Translations under genes and position numbers: made by a program
Notes under the pieces: model-generated
The model's database searches: none
Seen by the model: the letters and a program-made list of their open reading frames with translations, nothing else
What the model was told of the DNA's origin: nothing
Shown: in pieces, positions 24,801-33,890 of the stretch
Layout: each line of letters begins with the position of its first letter
Position numbering within the stretch: position 1 is the first letter of the stretch
DNA from: Malania oleifera
Taxonomy: Eukaryota > Streptophyta > Magnoliopsida > Santalales > Ximeniaceae
Assembly: GCF_029873635.1 (NCBI RefSeq)
Contig: NC_080423.1
Span: 100,192,991-100,256,990, forward strand
Reading direction: 5' to 3'
DNA: 64,000 nt

Positions 24801-25158
24801 TCCTATCGTCCTGCAGATACTGGACCATCTGCTCGGGGGTCCGGCGGATCCACCGGGGGGTTTGGGCGGTGGAGCCCTGGTTCTTCCTCAGCAGGCTCAG
24901 GTACTGGGCCTTGGCCTTTATGATTCGGCGGGCATTGTCGTCAGAGAGCCGGTTTTTGGGGTTCTTGGAGATGGGTTTGGGACGATTGATGTTGCCATCG
25001 CTGAGAGTCCAGGGGTCTGGGGATACTGCGCAGAGTGTTTTGGTGAATTTGGGTTTTGGCTTTGAGGTGGGCTTTGGAGGAGGAGGGGTTTTGTCACTTT
25101 TGTGGTGTGAAGGGAGGAGAGGAGTGGAGTGGAGGAAGGATGATTTGAGGGTCTCCAT
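6261..25158 (-). CDS. EMB976: Pentatricopeptide repeat protein, EMB976 (At5g27270) orthologue, 8 exons
   Basis: Exons on the minus strand: 25158-24598, 24045-22641, 22527-22216, 21231-21127, 21034-20947, 20861-20740, 7444-7380, 6818-6261. They sum to 3216 bp, which is 1071 codons plus TAA, and the phases match at every junction. The product is a P-class PPR protein with tandem repeats of about 35 residues from roughly residue 190 to the end. From memory it follows Arabidopsis EMB976 (about 1040 residues) along its whole length, including [18 protein letters not shown] and [16 protein letters not shown]. The N-terminus is rich in S, T, P and K and looks like a plastid transit peptide; PPR proteins bind organellar RNA. 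The start at 25158 has a strong context (CCACCATGG). An upstream in-frame ATG at 25311 would add 51 residues. Intron 2 uses a GC donor; intron 6 is 13.3 kb and holds a retrotransposon. No disabling change was seen. Family certain, orthology likely. Confidence 0.9.
7380..7444 (-). CDS. EMB976: EMB976-type gene, exon 7 (after the giant intron)
   Basis: A 65-bp exon with acceptor TTCTGTGCAG|GCAACAATC and donor GGAAAG|GTATGG. It encodes [21 protein letters not shown]. The codon split with exon 6 (G|GC) restores Gly, giving [18 protein letters not shown], the expected continuation of the PPR unit. This is the evidence that the gene continues across the retrotransposon. Confidence 0.85.
8200..8750 (-). 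pseudogene. L1-type LINE 3' end remnant in intron 6
   Basis: Read on the minus strand, frames broken by shifts and stops resemble the tail of a plant L1 reverse-transcriptase protein: [18 protein letters not shown], then GKKERE.ILGHCCF, then IWLERSARV and [11 protein letters not shown]. This matches the zinc-binding reverse-transcriptase-associated segment, with its usual W..IWLERN.R.F motif. An A-rich tail (complement of the T-run near 8208-8216) closes it on the left. Same strand as the host gene. Confidence 0.55.
8955..11222 (+). repeat. Gypsy1 5' LTR
   Basis: Begins TGTAGAGACCC and ends GGTCGTTACA, 2268 bp. A TATA box (TATAAATA) lies at 9236-9243, preceded by five copies or variants of ACCGTCGACGGTTT (9030, 9061, 9104, 9132, 9205). 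Further on are a splice-donor-like CAGGTAAGG near 9640, a tandem repeat around 10310-10520, and the family-wide CTTACTAAGAGGTGTC block at 10851. It is clearly diverged from the 3' LTR, mostly by transitions, so the insertion is not recent. Confidence 0.93.
11226..11237 (+). promoter_or_regulatory. Primer binding site (tRNA-Met type)
   Basis: TGGTATCAGAGC starts three bases after the LTR end. This is the standard initiator-tRNA-Met complement used by plant gypsy and copia elements. Confidence 0.9.
11627..13193 (+). pseudogene. Gypsy1 gag, broken by a MITE and frameshifts
   Basis: The frame starts at an ATA (11627-11629) where the sister element gypsy2 has ATG at the same point (followed by DL or DP), so the start codon is lost by one transition. 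Conserved gag text follows ([14 protein letters not shown], then [15 protein letters not shown], then [13 protein letters not shown]). The frame is cut at 11956 by a 592-bp MITE and resumes at about 12548 with further frameshifts. The C-terminal part ends in a zinc knuckle, [14 protein letters not shown] near 13111-13152, in which the first Cys is replaced by Tyr. Gag normally forms the particle and binds RNA; this copy cannot encode it. Confidence 0.85.
11956..12547. mobile_element. hAT-like MITE inserted in gag (592 bp)
   Basis: Flanked by an 8-bp duplication, ATGACAGG (11948-11955 and 12548-12555). The ends are inverted repeats: TAGGGGTGTACA at the left, and TGTACAGTCCTA (reverse complement TAGGACTGTACA) at the right. 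The inner sequence is full of CGGTTTCGGTTC-type repeats on both arms. 8-bp duplications and TAGGG-type ends fit non-autonomous hAT elements. No transposase frame. Confidence 0.85.
13262..13990 (+). pseudogene. Gypsy1 aspartic protease region, broken
   Basis: The catalytic motif reads D-stop-GAAHSF (GAT at 13342, TAA at 13345-13347), where active elements have D-S/T-G-A. More family text follows: YIRLSG, then [20 protein letters not shown] sequence, with a stop at 13567-13569. Retroviral-type protease cleaves the polyprotein; this one is inactive. Confidence 0.75.
13991..15320 (+). pseudogene. Gypsy1 reverse transcriptase and RNase H, inactive
   Basis: The frame from about 14040 shows the RT blocks: [20 protein letters not shown], then [20 protein letters not shown], then [20 protein letters not shown]. 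The catalytic YxDD-type box is VVFIDNIL near 14342-14365: the second Asp is Asn. RNase H follows, with [12 protein letters not shown] (the usual D of SDAS replaced by N), a stop at 14862-14864, and [17 protein letters not shown] near 15073-15123. Both catalytic domains are damaged. Confidence 0.88.
15321..16630 (+). pseudogene. Gypsy1 integrase and chromodomain-like tail, broken
   Basis: The zinc-binding N-terminus ([20 protein letters not shown], then [16 protein letters not shown]), the catalytic core ([14 protein letters not shown], then VSDRDPRF) and the tail ([18 protein letters not shown], then [14 protein letters not shown], then [13 protein letters not shown]) can be followed across several stops (15498, 15855 and others). 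The last segment matches the chromodomain found in chromovirus integrases, which can direct insertion to chromatin marks. Confidence 0.85.
16921..16934 (+). promoter_or_regulatory. Polypurine tract of gypsy1
   Basis: TAAGGAGAGGAGGA ends directly against the TG of the 3' LTR. It is the expected plus-strand primer site. Confidence 0.85.
16935..19918 (+). repeat. Gypsy1 3' LTR (with nested 655-bp insertion)
   Basis: Begins TGTAGAGACCC and ends GGTCGTTACA like the 5' LTR; TATAAATA is at 17247-17254. The palindrome cluster (17007-17227) has six units, most decayed to CGTCGATGG or CGTCAACGG. It is longer than the 5' LTR because of an insertion at 18058-18712. Confidence 0.93.
18058..18712. mobile_element. 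Non-autonomous inverted-repeat DNA element (655 bp)
   Basis: It is absent from the 5' LTR and flanked by a 7-bp repeat, TATGCAG (18051-18057 and 18713-18719). The ends share GGTCTTAAATTT (left, 18062 on) and AAATTTAAGACC (right). Inside, both arms are made of repeated TTTCGATTTCGAC-like text. No coding capacity. hAT-like or Mutator-like class is possible; the exact superfamily is unclear. Confidence 0.8.
19924..20739. other. Remainder of intron 6 with promoter-like motifs
   Basis: Starts after the gypsy1 target duplication. It contains a 43-bp tandem duplication (19950-19992 and 19993-20035), two G-boxes (CACGTG at 20060-20065 and 20067-20072), a TATA-like CTTATAAATTC at 20202-20212, and pyrimidine-rich sequence after it. 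This looks like a promoter pointing along the plus strand, antisense to the PPR gene. The small frame at 20444-20641 has no recognisable domain. It may be an old LTR or gene fragment. Confidence 0.4.
20740..20861 (-). CDS. EMB976: EMB976-type gene, exon 6 (before the giant intron)
   Basis: Acceptor TTGATGCAG|TGTGTATGG, donor GGCTG|GTAATG. It encodes [20 protein letters not shown], then [16 protein letters not shown]. The final G of the exon is the first base of a Gly codon completed by exon 7, 13.3 kb away. Confidence 0.87.
20947..21034 (-). CDS. EMB976: EMB976-type gene, exon 5
   Basis: Acceptor ATTTTGCAG|GCAAATTG, donor ATCAG|GTAAGC. It encodes [16 protein letters not shown], then [12 protein letters not shown], a PPR unit. 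It enters in phase 1 and leaves in phase 2. Confidence 0.87.
21127..21231 (-). CDS. EMB976: EMB976-type gene, exon 4
   Basis: Too short to stand out as an open frame, found by phase and content. Acceptor TTCCCAG|GGAAACATC, donor GCAG|GTTGAC. It encodes [16 protein letters not shown], then [15 protein letters not shown], one PPR unit. Phase 1 in and out. Confidence 0.87.
21432..21735 (-). mobile_element. RTE-type LINE 3' fragment in intron 3
   Basis: The plus strand reads AACAACCAAGCCTTAAGTCC, then CTAGATCTATCCC, then CTCACTCCTCCTCACAGG and CTAAACCATCTTAA. This is the complement of the conserved end of plant RTE LINEs, whose sense strand ends GGCTTGGTTGTTGTT as here. Heavily decayed. Same strand as the gene. 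Confidence 0.65.
22216..22527 (-). CDS. EMB976: EMB976-type gene, exon 3
   Basis: Acceptor TTTTATAG|GTGATG, donor TATG|GTAAGAG. It encodes [16 protein letters not shown], then [16 protein letters not shown] and [17 protein letters not shown], all PPR helices. Phase 1 at both ends. Confidence 0.88.
22636..22640 (-). other. Non-canonical GC splice donor (GCAAG) of intron 2
   Basis: The exon 2 coding sequence reads GAA G|GCAAG, and the next exon begins after TTTTATAG|GTGATG. Joining G with GT gives [13 protein letters not shown], which matches the order expected for EMB976. No GT donor in reach gives a frame-preserving join. GC-AG introns are a known minority class in plants, usually with an otherwise strong donor, as here. 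Confidence 0.8.
22641..24045 (-). CDS. EMB976: EMB976-type gene, exon 2 (main PPR array)
   Basis: The acceptor TTAAACAG|TTAATTTAC opens the exon in phase 0 with [15 protein letters not shown]. It carries the bulk of the PPR array: repeated patterns such as [25 protein letters not shown] and [11 protein letters not shown] recur every 35 residues or so. The frame continues past the exon to a stop at 22576, but residues after FIREG lose all PPR character. This places the exit at 22641, one base into a Gly codon. Confidence 0.9.
24598..25158 (-). CDS. EMB976: EMB976-type gene, exon 1
   Basis: Encodes the start ([11 protein letters not shown]), a proline/lysine-rich putative transit peptide, and the conserved pre-PPR region with [40 protein letters not shown] and [11 protein letters not shown]. 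It ends in FFAWMKLQ, directly before the donor CAG|GTTCGT at 24597. The exon ends on a complete codon (phase 0). Confidence 0.9.
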
Positions 25159-25470
25159 GGTGGGTGGAGTGGAGAGGTTTAGTGAGGGTTTAAAGCTTGA
25201 GGGGCTGGTTGGGCTCCTAGCAGCCAAGTAACATTGGAGACCAGAGAGTAAAAGGATAATGTTTTCTGCTAAATGACAGAATAAACAAACGGTCTGTAAG
25301 AGAGAATACATTATTTGTGATGATCCATTTCTTCTTAGATTGATTGCAACTTGATGTGGAAGATGTATGGCTAAGGTAAATCAATTAATTTGAAAAGTGA
25401 TTGCTTAATTATAAGGGAGAGGAGAAAAATTCTTCCTCAAAATTTTGGTGATACTTCATTATTTTAAGGT
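25159..25470 (-). promoter_or_regulatory. 5' flank of the EMB976-type gene
   Basis: Only about 312 bp separate the start codon from copia LTR sequence ending at 25471. The stretch just before the ATG is C/T-rich (CTCTCCACTCCACCCACC), as in many plant 5' UTRs. A possible TATA-like sequence (CTTATAATTAAG on the minus strand, near 25405-25416) is present but weak. An in-frame ATG at 25311 is possible but poorer in context. Confidence 0.45.
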
Positions 25471-25801
25471 TGTTGTGAATAATAATTTTGTACCACAAAA
25501 ATTAAAAACAACAATCAATAAAGAACAAATATAGAGTATATGGACGCAGTATATATGAAAACAAGAACACCAACGCAAAGAATTACGTAGTTCGATAATA
25601 CTTACATTCATGGGAACAATCGATAAAGTTTCATTATATAAGTGTCAAAAGACACAATAAAATACTTCTTATAGTGATCTTCACTTCAAAATATACTCAA
25701 ACCAATGTATAAATAAAGCTTCCTTCGGAGATTTTCCCTCAAATCCCAACTAACTTAACGTTTGTATTCAAATTTTAAATTCAACCTCGCTGCCCATAAC
25801 G
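25471..25801 (-). repeat. Tork-like copia LTR, 3' part
   Basis: On the minus strand this follows typical copia LTR text, with a TATA-like GCTTTATTTATACATTG near 25706-25722 and an end near ATTCACAACA at 25471. It continues on the far side of gypsy2 at 38358-38550. The shared AAAAC duplication shows that gypsy2 split it. Orientation matches the host gene, so it lies immediately upstream, reading toward it. Confidence 0.6.
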
Positions 25802-25806
25802 AAAAC

Positions 25807-27853
25807 TGTCATGACCTGCTCATTTTTCACATATTTTTATTTTATTTTATTTTATTTTTTATTTTATTTAAATCAACATTAATATCACATATCTCATATT
25901 CTAACTTCGCAGGTCACCATCCACCTGGACCCGTGGGTACCAGGGATACATCAAAACACAATCGGAAGCCTAAGCAGTAGGAAATATATATATTCACAAT
26001 ATTGTAAATACAAAACATCCATCACTTTACAACAAATACCAGAGCCACTATAACCACCGTATTTCCATATATACGTCTCAAAAATAAGACCTAGGGACAT
26101 TTCCCCAAAAATCTAACCGTCCCTACAAAACATACCTTTCAAAAGGGCAGATACACAACACTAGTTCAATGGGGCTTGTCCCACTCTCTTATCTGGGGTT
26201 CCTGAAAAGTTAATAAGATTTAGGAGTGAGACACCTCTCAGTAAGGGAAATAAACTAATATTAGTGTGTAACAACATGAGTATACCGTATTCTACATATA
26301 CCATACATATCATATTCAGTACTGTTTATCAAATCTGGGAAAACATATGTATATCAAAATATGGCAGAACATACTGCATTTCATAAGCATATCTAATCTC
26401 ATATCATAATAATAACATAAAACAATCCTGGTAGGTTAGCTGGCTGTTGTCATGTATTACCCCCACATGACTGGATTGTGTGGCCCGAAGGTGGGAACTG
26501 ACAATGGTTGACTGACCATTGCCAAGTCAAACAGTAGTCTGTAGGTCCGATGGGTCTGCCAGACTTGGTCCGTACACCAGGGGCTATCAGCACACTTCTT
26601 ATAAACCACATCGACCATCCAATCTCACACCACTCCGTACATCGGCGCTAACACAAATATCATGATTATGAAGACCATAGACACATAGCAATGGTACCGT
26701 GCAAGTATTAGCCTAGACCAAGCCAACCAGGTTCTAATATCATATACATATACTAAAATCGTGATACATGGATAACTCATATCATTAATTATCAAATCAT
26801 TCATATCATTTTTCACATATACATATATCATGAAAATCATCGGCTCGTACACCGATGTTTCACATTTTATCATAGTTCGGCCCGTACGCCGGCAAATCAC
26901 ATAGCACAATCTGTATACTGGCAAATCACATAGCTCGGCCCGTGCGCTGGCAAATCACATAGCACAGCCCGTACGCTGGCAAATCTCATCCACATAACAC
27001 GGCCCGTACGTCGGCAAACATATCCACATAGCACGGCCCATACGCCGGCAGACATATCCACATAGCACGGCCCGTACACCAGCAAATCACATATATATAT
27101 ATATAAATATCTCGACTAGTACGCCAGTTTTTCATCATAGAAATTCATATCATCCCCATTCTCAGAAAACAGTATTTCACAACATTTTTATACTCATGTC
27201 ACACTGAACAAATTTTCCACGTATTCAACATATCATCATTTAAACAATATTTTCCAAATATAAATCATTTTCCTAAAACCATATGCTACATATATATACA
27301 TGCATTTTTTCAAAACAAAACTAGTTTAGTTTATCCCCTTACCTGACTATTGAGAAAGCCCTCAAAACAATCTAGTCTAACCCCCGTAAGATTTCCTGAC
27401 CAATACCTTGAAACCAAAAATTCCCAGTATTAAATTTCAGTATTTTCGTACATACAACATTTTCTATAACAGCCACAAAGTCAAATTTGGTTTAAAAAGT
27501 CTTACCTCAACTTAGGGATGATTCCCAACGTTCCTAATCAACACCCCTGGAAACAAAAACTTCCAGTATTAAACTTTAATATTTCAACGCGTATAACACT
27601 TTTCTCAGTTGTCACAACTTCAAATTTGGCTTAAAAAGTCTTATCTCAACTTATGGATGATTTCCAAATTACTTTCTCCAACGATCCGCTCCGGCAGATT
27701 TGTAGAGAACTTTACCAGGAGCGTCGTGGTGGTTTCGGTTTGTCGATCCGGCGTAAAACTAGCTTGGAATCAAAGAGAGAGAGAGAGAGTCGTAGGAGAG
27801 AGAGAGAGAACACACCAAAATCAAAGCAAACTTCCTAGAGAAGCTTGCACAAT

Positions 27854-27893
<40 letters not shown>

Positions 27894-28143
27894 TCATATT
27901 AACTTGCTAATTAAAGCAAAACTTCTTGAAGAAGCTTGTACACTATATATATATATATATATATACCTTTAACTTATATATATTACATATATATCATAAT
28001 AACTTACTTATATATATATATATATATATATATATTTTTCCTTATCATACTATTCATTTTACTTGTTAATTTAATTAATTAATTTTATTTTATTATTTTA
28101 TTATTATTATTTTAAAAAAAATTATTTTTTCTCGATTACTACA
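25807..28143 (-). repeat. Gypsy2 3' LTR (left)
   Basis: Plus strand TGTCATGACCTGC to GATTACTACA, 2337 bp. It contains the GAGACACCTCTCAGTAAGGG block at 26228, a minisatellite (26838-27110), and a TA-rich U3 end (27860-28040) in place of the palindromes seen in a related solo LTR at 45423-47726. Confidence 0.92.
26838..27110. repeat. LTR minisatellite, CGGCCCGTACGCCGG units
   Basis: About eight imperfect units of 25-35 bp, each with a core like CGGCCCGTACGCCGGCAAAT followed by CACATAGCA. The same array occurs at 37078-37270 and 46460-46710 in the sister LTRs with different unit numbers. Confidence 0.85.
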
Positions 28144-28169
28144 TTCCTCCCCCCTTAAAAGAATTTCGT

Positions 28170-30929
28170 TGTAACGCCCCGAACCCTTAAACCTGGGTCT
28201 GGCGCGTTATACTGGATAAAATCCTTGATAATCCATAATTAACATAACATACGCAGCGGAAAACATAAATAAAATCTCCATATAACACAATACCAGAGTT
28301 TACTAATTTCTATTTATAATCCAAAGTATCCATCCAACACCTGCATTCCCATATATACATACATCTCCAAAAGCATTTCAGTATTTCCACAACCATCCTG
28401 TTCTCAACAGGTTTAAAACATAAAAAACTTAAAACATAAATATTTACATTCTCCCAAAGTGTTTTGAAAATATACCCTTTCTCTTTAAGTCCCTCAAAAT
28501 GCTAAATACCCTCGAGCTCCCTAAGCTCGACCTCGAGGATATCCTGAAAAAGAAATAATCATATTCGGGTGAGACACATCTCAGTAAGGGAAGAAATATA
28601 CATATTAAAACAGCGTGTGGCCAACATGAGATAGATAGATATCATTTTTATTTCATTTGCAAATCATCATATAATATTGAAATTGTTTTCTGAACCTAAA
28701 CAATTACATGCAAATATTTAACCCACGAGATTACCCAAGGATAGGGGTGATTACCCGCCCATACAAGTAGCACCCCTCTGCTCTAATACTTAGGTAACCC
28801 TAAGGTCATAATTAAAACATATCAGAGCACTCACCTTACTCAGTAAGCCCTCAAGTGGTAGATTAATCTCGTACTCACACAGTTCAACAATAGTTTACCA
28901 GCAAAGGCCCTAAGGATAGGGAATACTACCCGCCCATACAAGTAGGTTCCCTCTGCCCTAGTGTGTTATGCAGCTACTACCACATCTGAAGCTACTAGTG
29001 CACTCGCCTTACTCAGCAAGCCCTCAGGCGAAGAGTGTGCCTCGCCCAATCATAACATGTTCTACATACATACATACTTCTATTATCATAATACATCATT
29101 CTGTTCTGTCATTATACATTCATGCACATTCATTCCTGTTCATAACTTAACTTTGCATTTCGTTTCACTTTAAGTGACTTTTTTCCATTTATATCATTTG
29201 CCTTTGTCATTTCATTTCATTGCCATTTCATCAGTCATTTCATTGCATAACATTTCATTTTATTACTTCGCACTACAGCTGGTCTTTAGCCATCATCAGT
29301 TAGTCTACGTAGAAACGTGCTAAATCTGCTAACACAGCTCCTTTTAGCTGTCATCAGTTAGTCTACATAGAAGTGTGCTAGATCTGCTAACATGGCTCTC
29401 TTTCAACTGTCTTACGTTTACATGGTTGCATTTAACAAACATAGGCAACGTTGTCCATATCATATTTTATTCTCATTGTTTTACTTACTTAGCCTGCATC
29501 TCATACATTTAACATATAATTTGCACAGATTCTCATGCCACACCATTTAGCAATAAAATTCATACATATTTCTCATAAAATAAGTCAACCCACATTTAAC
29601 ATTTACATGCTCAAAATACACTTCATTTCTTACATAATTCCTTAGAAAATTCCTTTCACTTTTGTTTGTTTACTTTCACACATACATAACTATATCGACA
29701 ATCCTAGGCTCAGAAAACATAAATTTCATGGCTGACATTTTAAACCCACATAAAAACATATATACATAAATAACACATGTTTTTTTTTTTAATTCATGAA
29801 AAACCTGATTTAATATATAAATTTCTCCCTTACCTTGTTTCTTGAACTACGCCAACAGGGACCCTGAAAAGATGCCTGTGGCGTTCACCCGGATCCTGAA
29901 AATAAATTCCTAGTTCCAATAAATTATTCCTGAATAAAATATTATTTAAATAATTTCTAGGCCCATAAATTCTAAATAATTAAATATATCCTTAAATATA
30001 ACCAAATTACCAAATTTTCTAAATTAATTAATTTATTTCCCCAAAATACTACCCATCTAGCCTTCCCTAGGCTCCACGCACTTCAATTTAACATTTAAAC
30101 TAATATTTAACATTCCCACTTAATTTTCTAAATTAAGCTTGCGGGGCCCAAAATTACACCCGCGGCGCTTACCCGAGCCCTGATTCAAAAATCTTAATTT
30201 CATTAAAATTATTTCTAAATAACATACTATTTAAATATTTTCTAAAGTCATAATTTTAAATTTACAGTTATACCTGCATATTTATCTAATTTGCCAAATT
30301 TTTCAAATCCCACTCTCGCTTTGGAGTAGGGCCTAGAAAATCCCAATTGAAAAATTACCTACGTAAAAATGACGACGACGACGACTAGGACCACGTGGTG
30401 GTACCCGTTCACCGATTTAACAGCAGATTTAAAGCAAAATTGAGAAAATGGGAAAATAATACCTTTCCCCAGGAGCAGTGCCTAAGTCGTTCCCACGACC
30501 AATCTGCTCCAGTAGAAATGTCGGCAGCAAAACCAGGAATTCAACGGCACCTTCCGTTTTTCGATCCGCTACAAATCTGTCGAGAAATTGAGAGAGAAAG
30601 AGAGGAGGAGATGAAGGTGGTTGGATGAGCTCTGAATAGAGAGGCGCAGGAAATGGATTTATAGAGGGGGGGCGTGAATCTGGAGAAGAATTGGATTTCA
30701 AATTGAAATCCAATTCATCTAATTCCATCTATATATATATACTTATTACTTTAACCATATATATATACCATATCCTTATAATTTACTTAATTAATTCATG
30801 TAAATAACGTTTAATTAATTTATTAATTCATTAAATAATATTCAATTAATTAACTAATTTATAATTAATCTAATTTCATTTTATCTCATATACATTTTTA
30901 TTATTTCTTTTTATCTGTTCATTTATTAT

Positions 30930-30967
<38 letters not shown>

Positions 30968-31005
30968 TAATTATTTTAATCTTTTTTTTTTTTTGGGTCT
31001 TTACA
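28170..31005 (-). mobile_element. Solo LTR (gypsy type) nested in gypsy2
   Basis: On the minus strand it starts TGTAAAGACCC at 31005 and ends GGGGCGTTACA at 28170. A TATA box (CTCTATAAATCC, minus, near 30655-30666) and the shared CTGAGATGTGTCTCACCC block (28568-28585) are present. The flanks 28165-28169 and 31006-31010 do not give a clean duplication, so the boundary on one side is altered. No internal domain of its own. Confidence 0.8.
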
Positions 31006-31249
31006 CGAACCTCGAAACTTACTGTTCCCGTGACTCGCCATGATTTAACTAAGAAAAATGGTCTACTCATTTTATTACCTACCCTCACTTATGGCAGAAG
31101 AATACCGTGGTTACATTTCGAGTCTTGGAAGATTGCATATACAAAAGAAAATCATTCTCCCAAAACTAAAATACTACACTAATTAAACCATTACATGTAC
31201 CTGCAAAAGAAACTACCTAACTACTTGCATTTTATCCTATCAACTTTCT

Positions 31250-32620
31250 TGGAATAGATGTGGATATCTCTATCTCATCTGCTCCTCGGATTCCCAAGAA
31301 GCCTCTTCTACCGCATGATTCCTCCACAAAACCTTTACCTGAGGAATTTTCTTATTATGTAGCTCCTGTACCTTCCTATCCAGAATCTGTAATTGGTACC
31401 TCCTCATATCCCAGTGAATCACTAAGCTCCAACTCATCATAACTAATGATATGAGAAGGATCTGGAACGTATTTTCTCAACATAGTCACATGGAATACGT
31501 CATGGATCCTGGACAACACCGAAGGTAAAGCTAGCCTATAAGCTACCGGTCCCACTTTATCTAGAATCTTAAATAGACCGATAAACCTAAAACTAAGTTT
31601 ACCCTTCTTCCCAAAGCGCATAACCCCTTTCATTGGAGCTATCTTCAAAAATACGTGATCACCCACATCAAACTCTAAATTCCTGCGGCGATGGTCAACA
31701 TAACTTTTCTGTCGGCTCTGAGCTGCACTAACCCTGTCTCTGATAAGCCGAACCTTATCACGCGCTTGCTACACAAGCTCTGGCCCCACAACTCGCCGCT
31801 CACCCACTTCATCCCAAAACAAAGGAGAACGACATCTCCTACTGTATAGAGCCTCAAATGGTGCCATGCTAATGCTAAACTGATAACTGTTATTATACGC
31901 GAACTCTATCAGCGGCATAAGCTGAGTCCAACTACCCCCAAAGTCTAGTACACACGCTCTGAGCATGTTCTCTAATATCTGTATCGTCCTCTCAGTCTAC
32001 CCGTCTGATTGAGGATGGAATGTCGTACTAAACGATAACTAAGACTCCAGAGCCTCCTACAAACTCTTCCAAAATAGTGATGTAAATCACGGGTCTCTAT
32101 CCAAAACAATCGATACTGGCACCCCATGAGAATGTACTACTCTTAAATGTAAATCTCCGCTAAACAGTTGAGGGAGTAGTTGATCTTGATAGATATAAAG
32201 TGAGCGGTCTTAGTCAAACGGTCAACAATCACCCAGATGGCATTCTAGCCATGTAATGTCGTCGGTAGTCCTGACACAAAATCCATCGACTACAACTGCC
32301 CTACCGACCTCTGATGCTCAGCCTTTACCTGTTGGCACGTCAAACACTAGGCTACATACTTGGCGATTTCTCTCTTCATGCCACTCCACCAGAATGTTTC
32401 ACGCAAGTCTCTATACATCTTCGTACTACGAGGATGAACGGTATACAAAGATCTGTGAACTTCTTCTAAAATAGTCTTCCTGATCTCAGTATCGGCAGGA
32501 ACGTATAATCTGGAACCGAACCGCAAAGTTTCGTCATTTGCAACACTGAAATCCTCCCCTTGACCCATCTGCACTCTCCATATCACCTCTGCTAATACTG
32601 GATCTTCCTTTTGAGCGGCT
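31250..32620 (-). pseudogene. Gypsy2 integrase and chromodomain-like tail, broken
   Basis: From right to left: zinc-binding N-terminus (ILEEVHRSLYTVHPRSTKMY near 32420-32480), catalytic core fragments with several stops, MAPFEALYSRRCRSPLFWDE (31815-31870), FGKKGKLSFRFIGLFKILDK, then HDVFHVTMLRKYVPDPSHII (near 31448-31507) and YEEVPI. Chromovirus-type integrase; frames are interrupted throughout. Confidence 0.85.
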
Positions 32621-33890
32621 TTAATTATTTCTTACAGAGTAGGCTGTACCACTAGGCTGGCAATACATACTGGGAGATCACTCTCTACTAACTCTATGCC
32701 GAGTCTCTCCAGATCCATCATGATCGGATGTTGGATCCCTATAGCCGCCAACACTGGCTCTCTGGATTTCCTGCTCAACGCATCAGCTACCATGTTCGCT
32801 TTCCCTGGGTGATAACTGATGGTACAATCAAAATCCTTAATCAGCTCCAACCACCTTTTCTGCCTCATATTCAGTTTCTTTTGTGTGAAGAAATACTTTA
32901 AGCTCTTGTGGTCAGAGAAAATCTCACACTGCTCGCCCTACAGGTAATGCCTCTAAATTTTCAACACGTGTACCACTGCAGCCAATTTAAGATCATGTGT
33001 AGGGTAGTTCTTTTCATATTCTTTCAACTGTCTAGACGCATATGCCACCACCCTGCCATGCTGCATCAATACACAGCCAAGTCCCTTCAAGGACACATCA
33101 CTGTAAATGACATACCCCTCATCCCCAGATGGGATAACTAATACTAGTGCTGTGACTAACCTCTACTTCAGCTCCTGCAAACTCTGCTCACAGCTGTCAT
33201 CTCACTCAAATTTGACATTCTTCCTCATCAGTCGTGTCAAGGGTCCTAACAAAGTTGAGAATCCATCAACGAAACGATGATAATAGCCAGCTAGCCCCAA
33301 GAAACTCCTAATCTCCTGGACATTTCTCGGTCTAGCCCAATTCACTACTGCCTCAATCTTGTTGGGATCCACAGAAATACCGTCTCCAGATATAACATGC
33401 CCCAAGAACACGACCTTCTCCAGCCAAAATTCACATTTACTGAACTTGGCGTACAACTTTTTTTCCTGAAGTGTCTACAAAACCTGCCTCAGGTGCGTCT
33501 CATGCTCCCCATAGCTCCTCGAATAGACCAGTACATCATCAAGAAAAACAACAACAAACTGGTCTAGGTTCGGTGGAAGACTCTGTTCATCAAGTCCATA
33601 AATACCGCAGGAGCATTCGTCAATCCAAATGGCATAACGAGAAACTCGTAATGCCCGTACCGGGTCCTGAAGGCCGTCTTTGAGATGTCTTCTGCTTTCA
33701 CCTTTACCTGATGGTAGCCGGATCTGAGGTTAATCTTCGAATACACCCTTGTACCCTGGAGCTGGTCAAACAAATCGTCAATATGGGGTAGAGGATACTT
33801 GTTCTTGATTGTTACTTTATTAATTTCCCTGTAGTCTATACACATCCTCATAGTCCCGTCTTTCTTCTTCACGAATAACACCGGAGCTCC
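32621..33890 (-). pseudogene. Gypsy2 reverse transcriptase and RNase H, broken
   Basis: [22 protein letters not shown] (33795-33851), [20 protein letters not shown], then the catalytic box [10 protein letters not shown] near 33533-33562, which keeps both Asp residues, then [20 protein letters not shown]. RNase [19 protein letters not shown] (near 32770-32823). Stops separate the blocks (for example after the KNVKFE segment), so no full product is possible even though the RT motif is intact. Confidence 0.87.

Noticed and set aside
24680..25231. Long plus-strand frames opposite exon 1
   Set aside because: Antisense shadows of the GC-rich first exon; no domain and no splice logic.
25159..25311. 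Upstream in-frame ATG at 25311 as the PPR start
   Set aside because: The 51 extra residues look like translated leader (weak context, low conservation expected), while the ATG at 25158 has a strong context and matches the EMB976 N-terminus.
26838..27110. Regular repeat-spacer look, possible CRISPR array
   Set aside because: Units are imperfect, spacers are nearly identical to each other, and the array sits inside plant LTRs with sister copies. It is a minisatellite.
28165..31010. Target-site duplication for the solo LTR nested in gypsy2
   Set aside because: Flanks TTCGT and CGAAC do not match. The LTR call stands on its ends and content, but no duplication is claimed.
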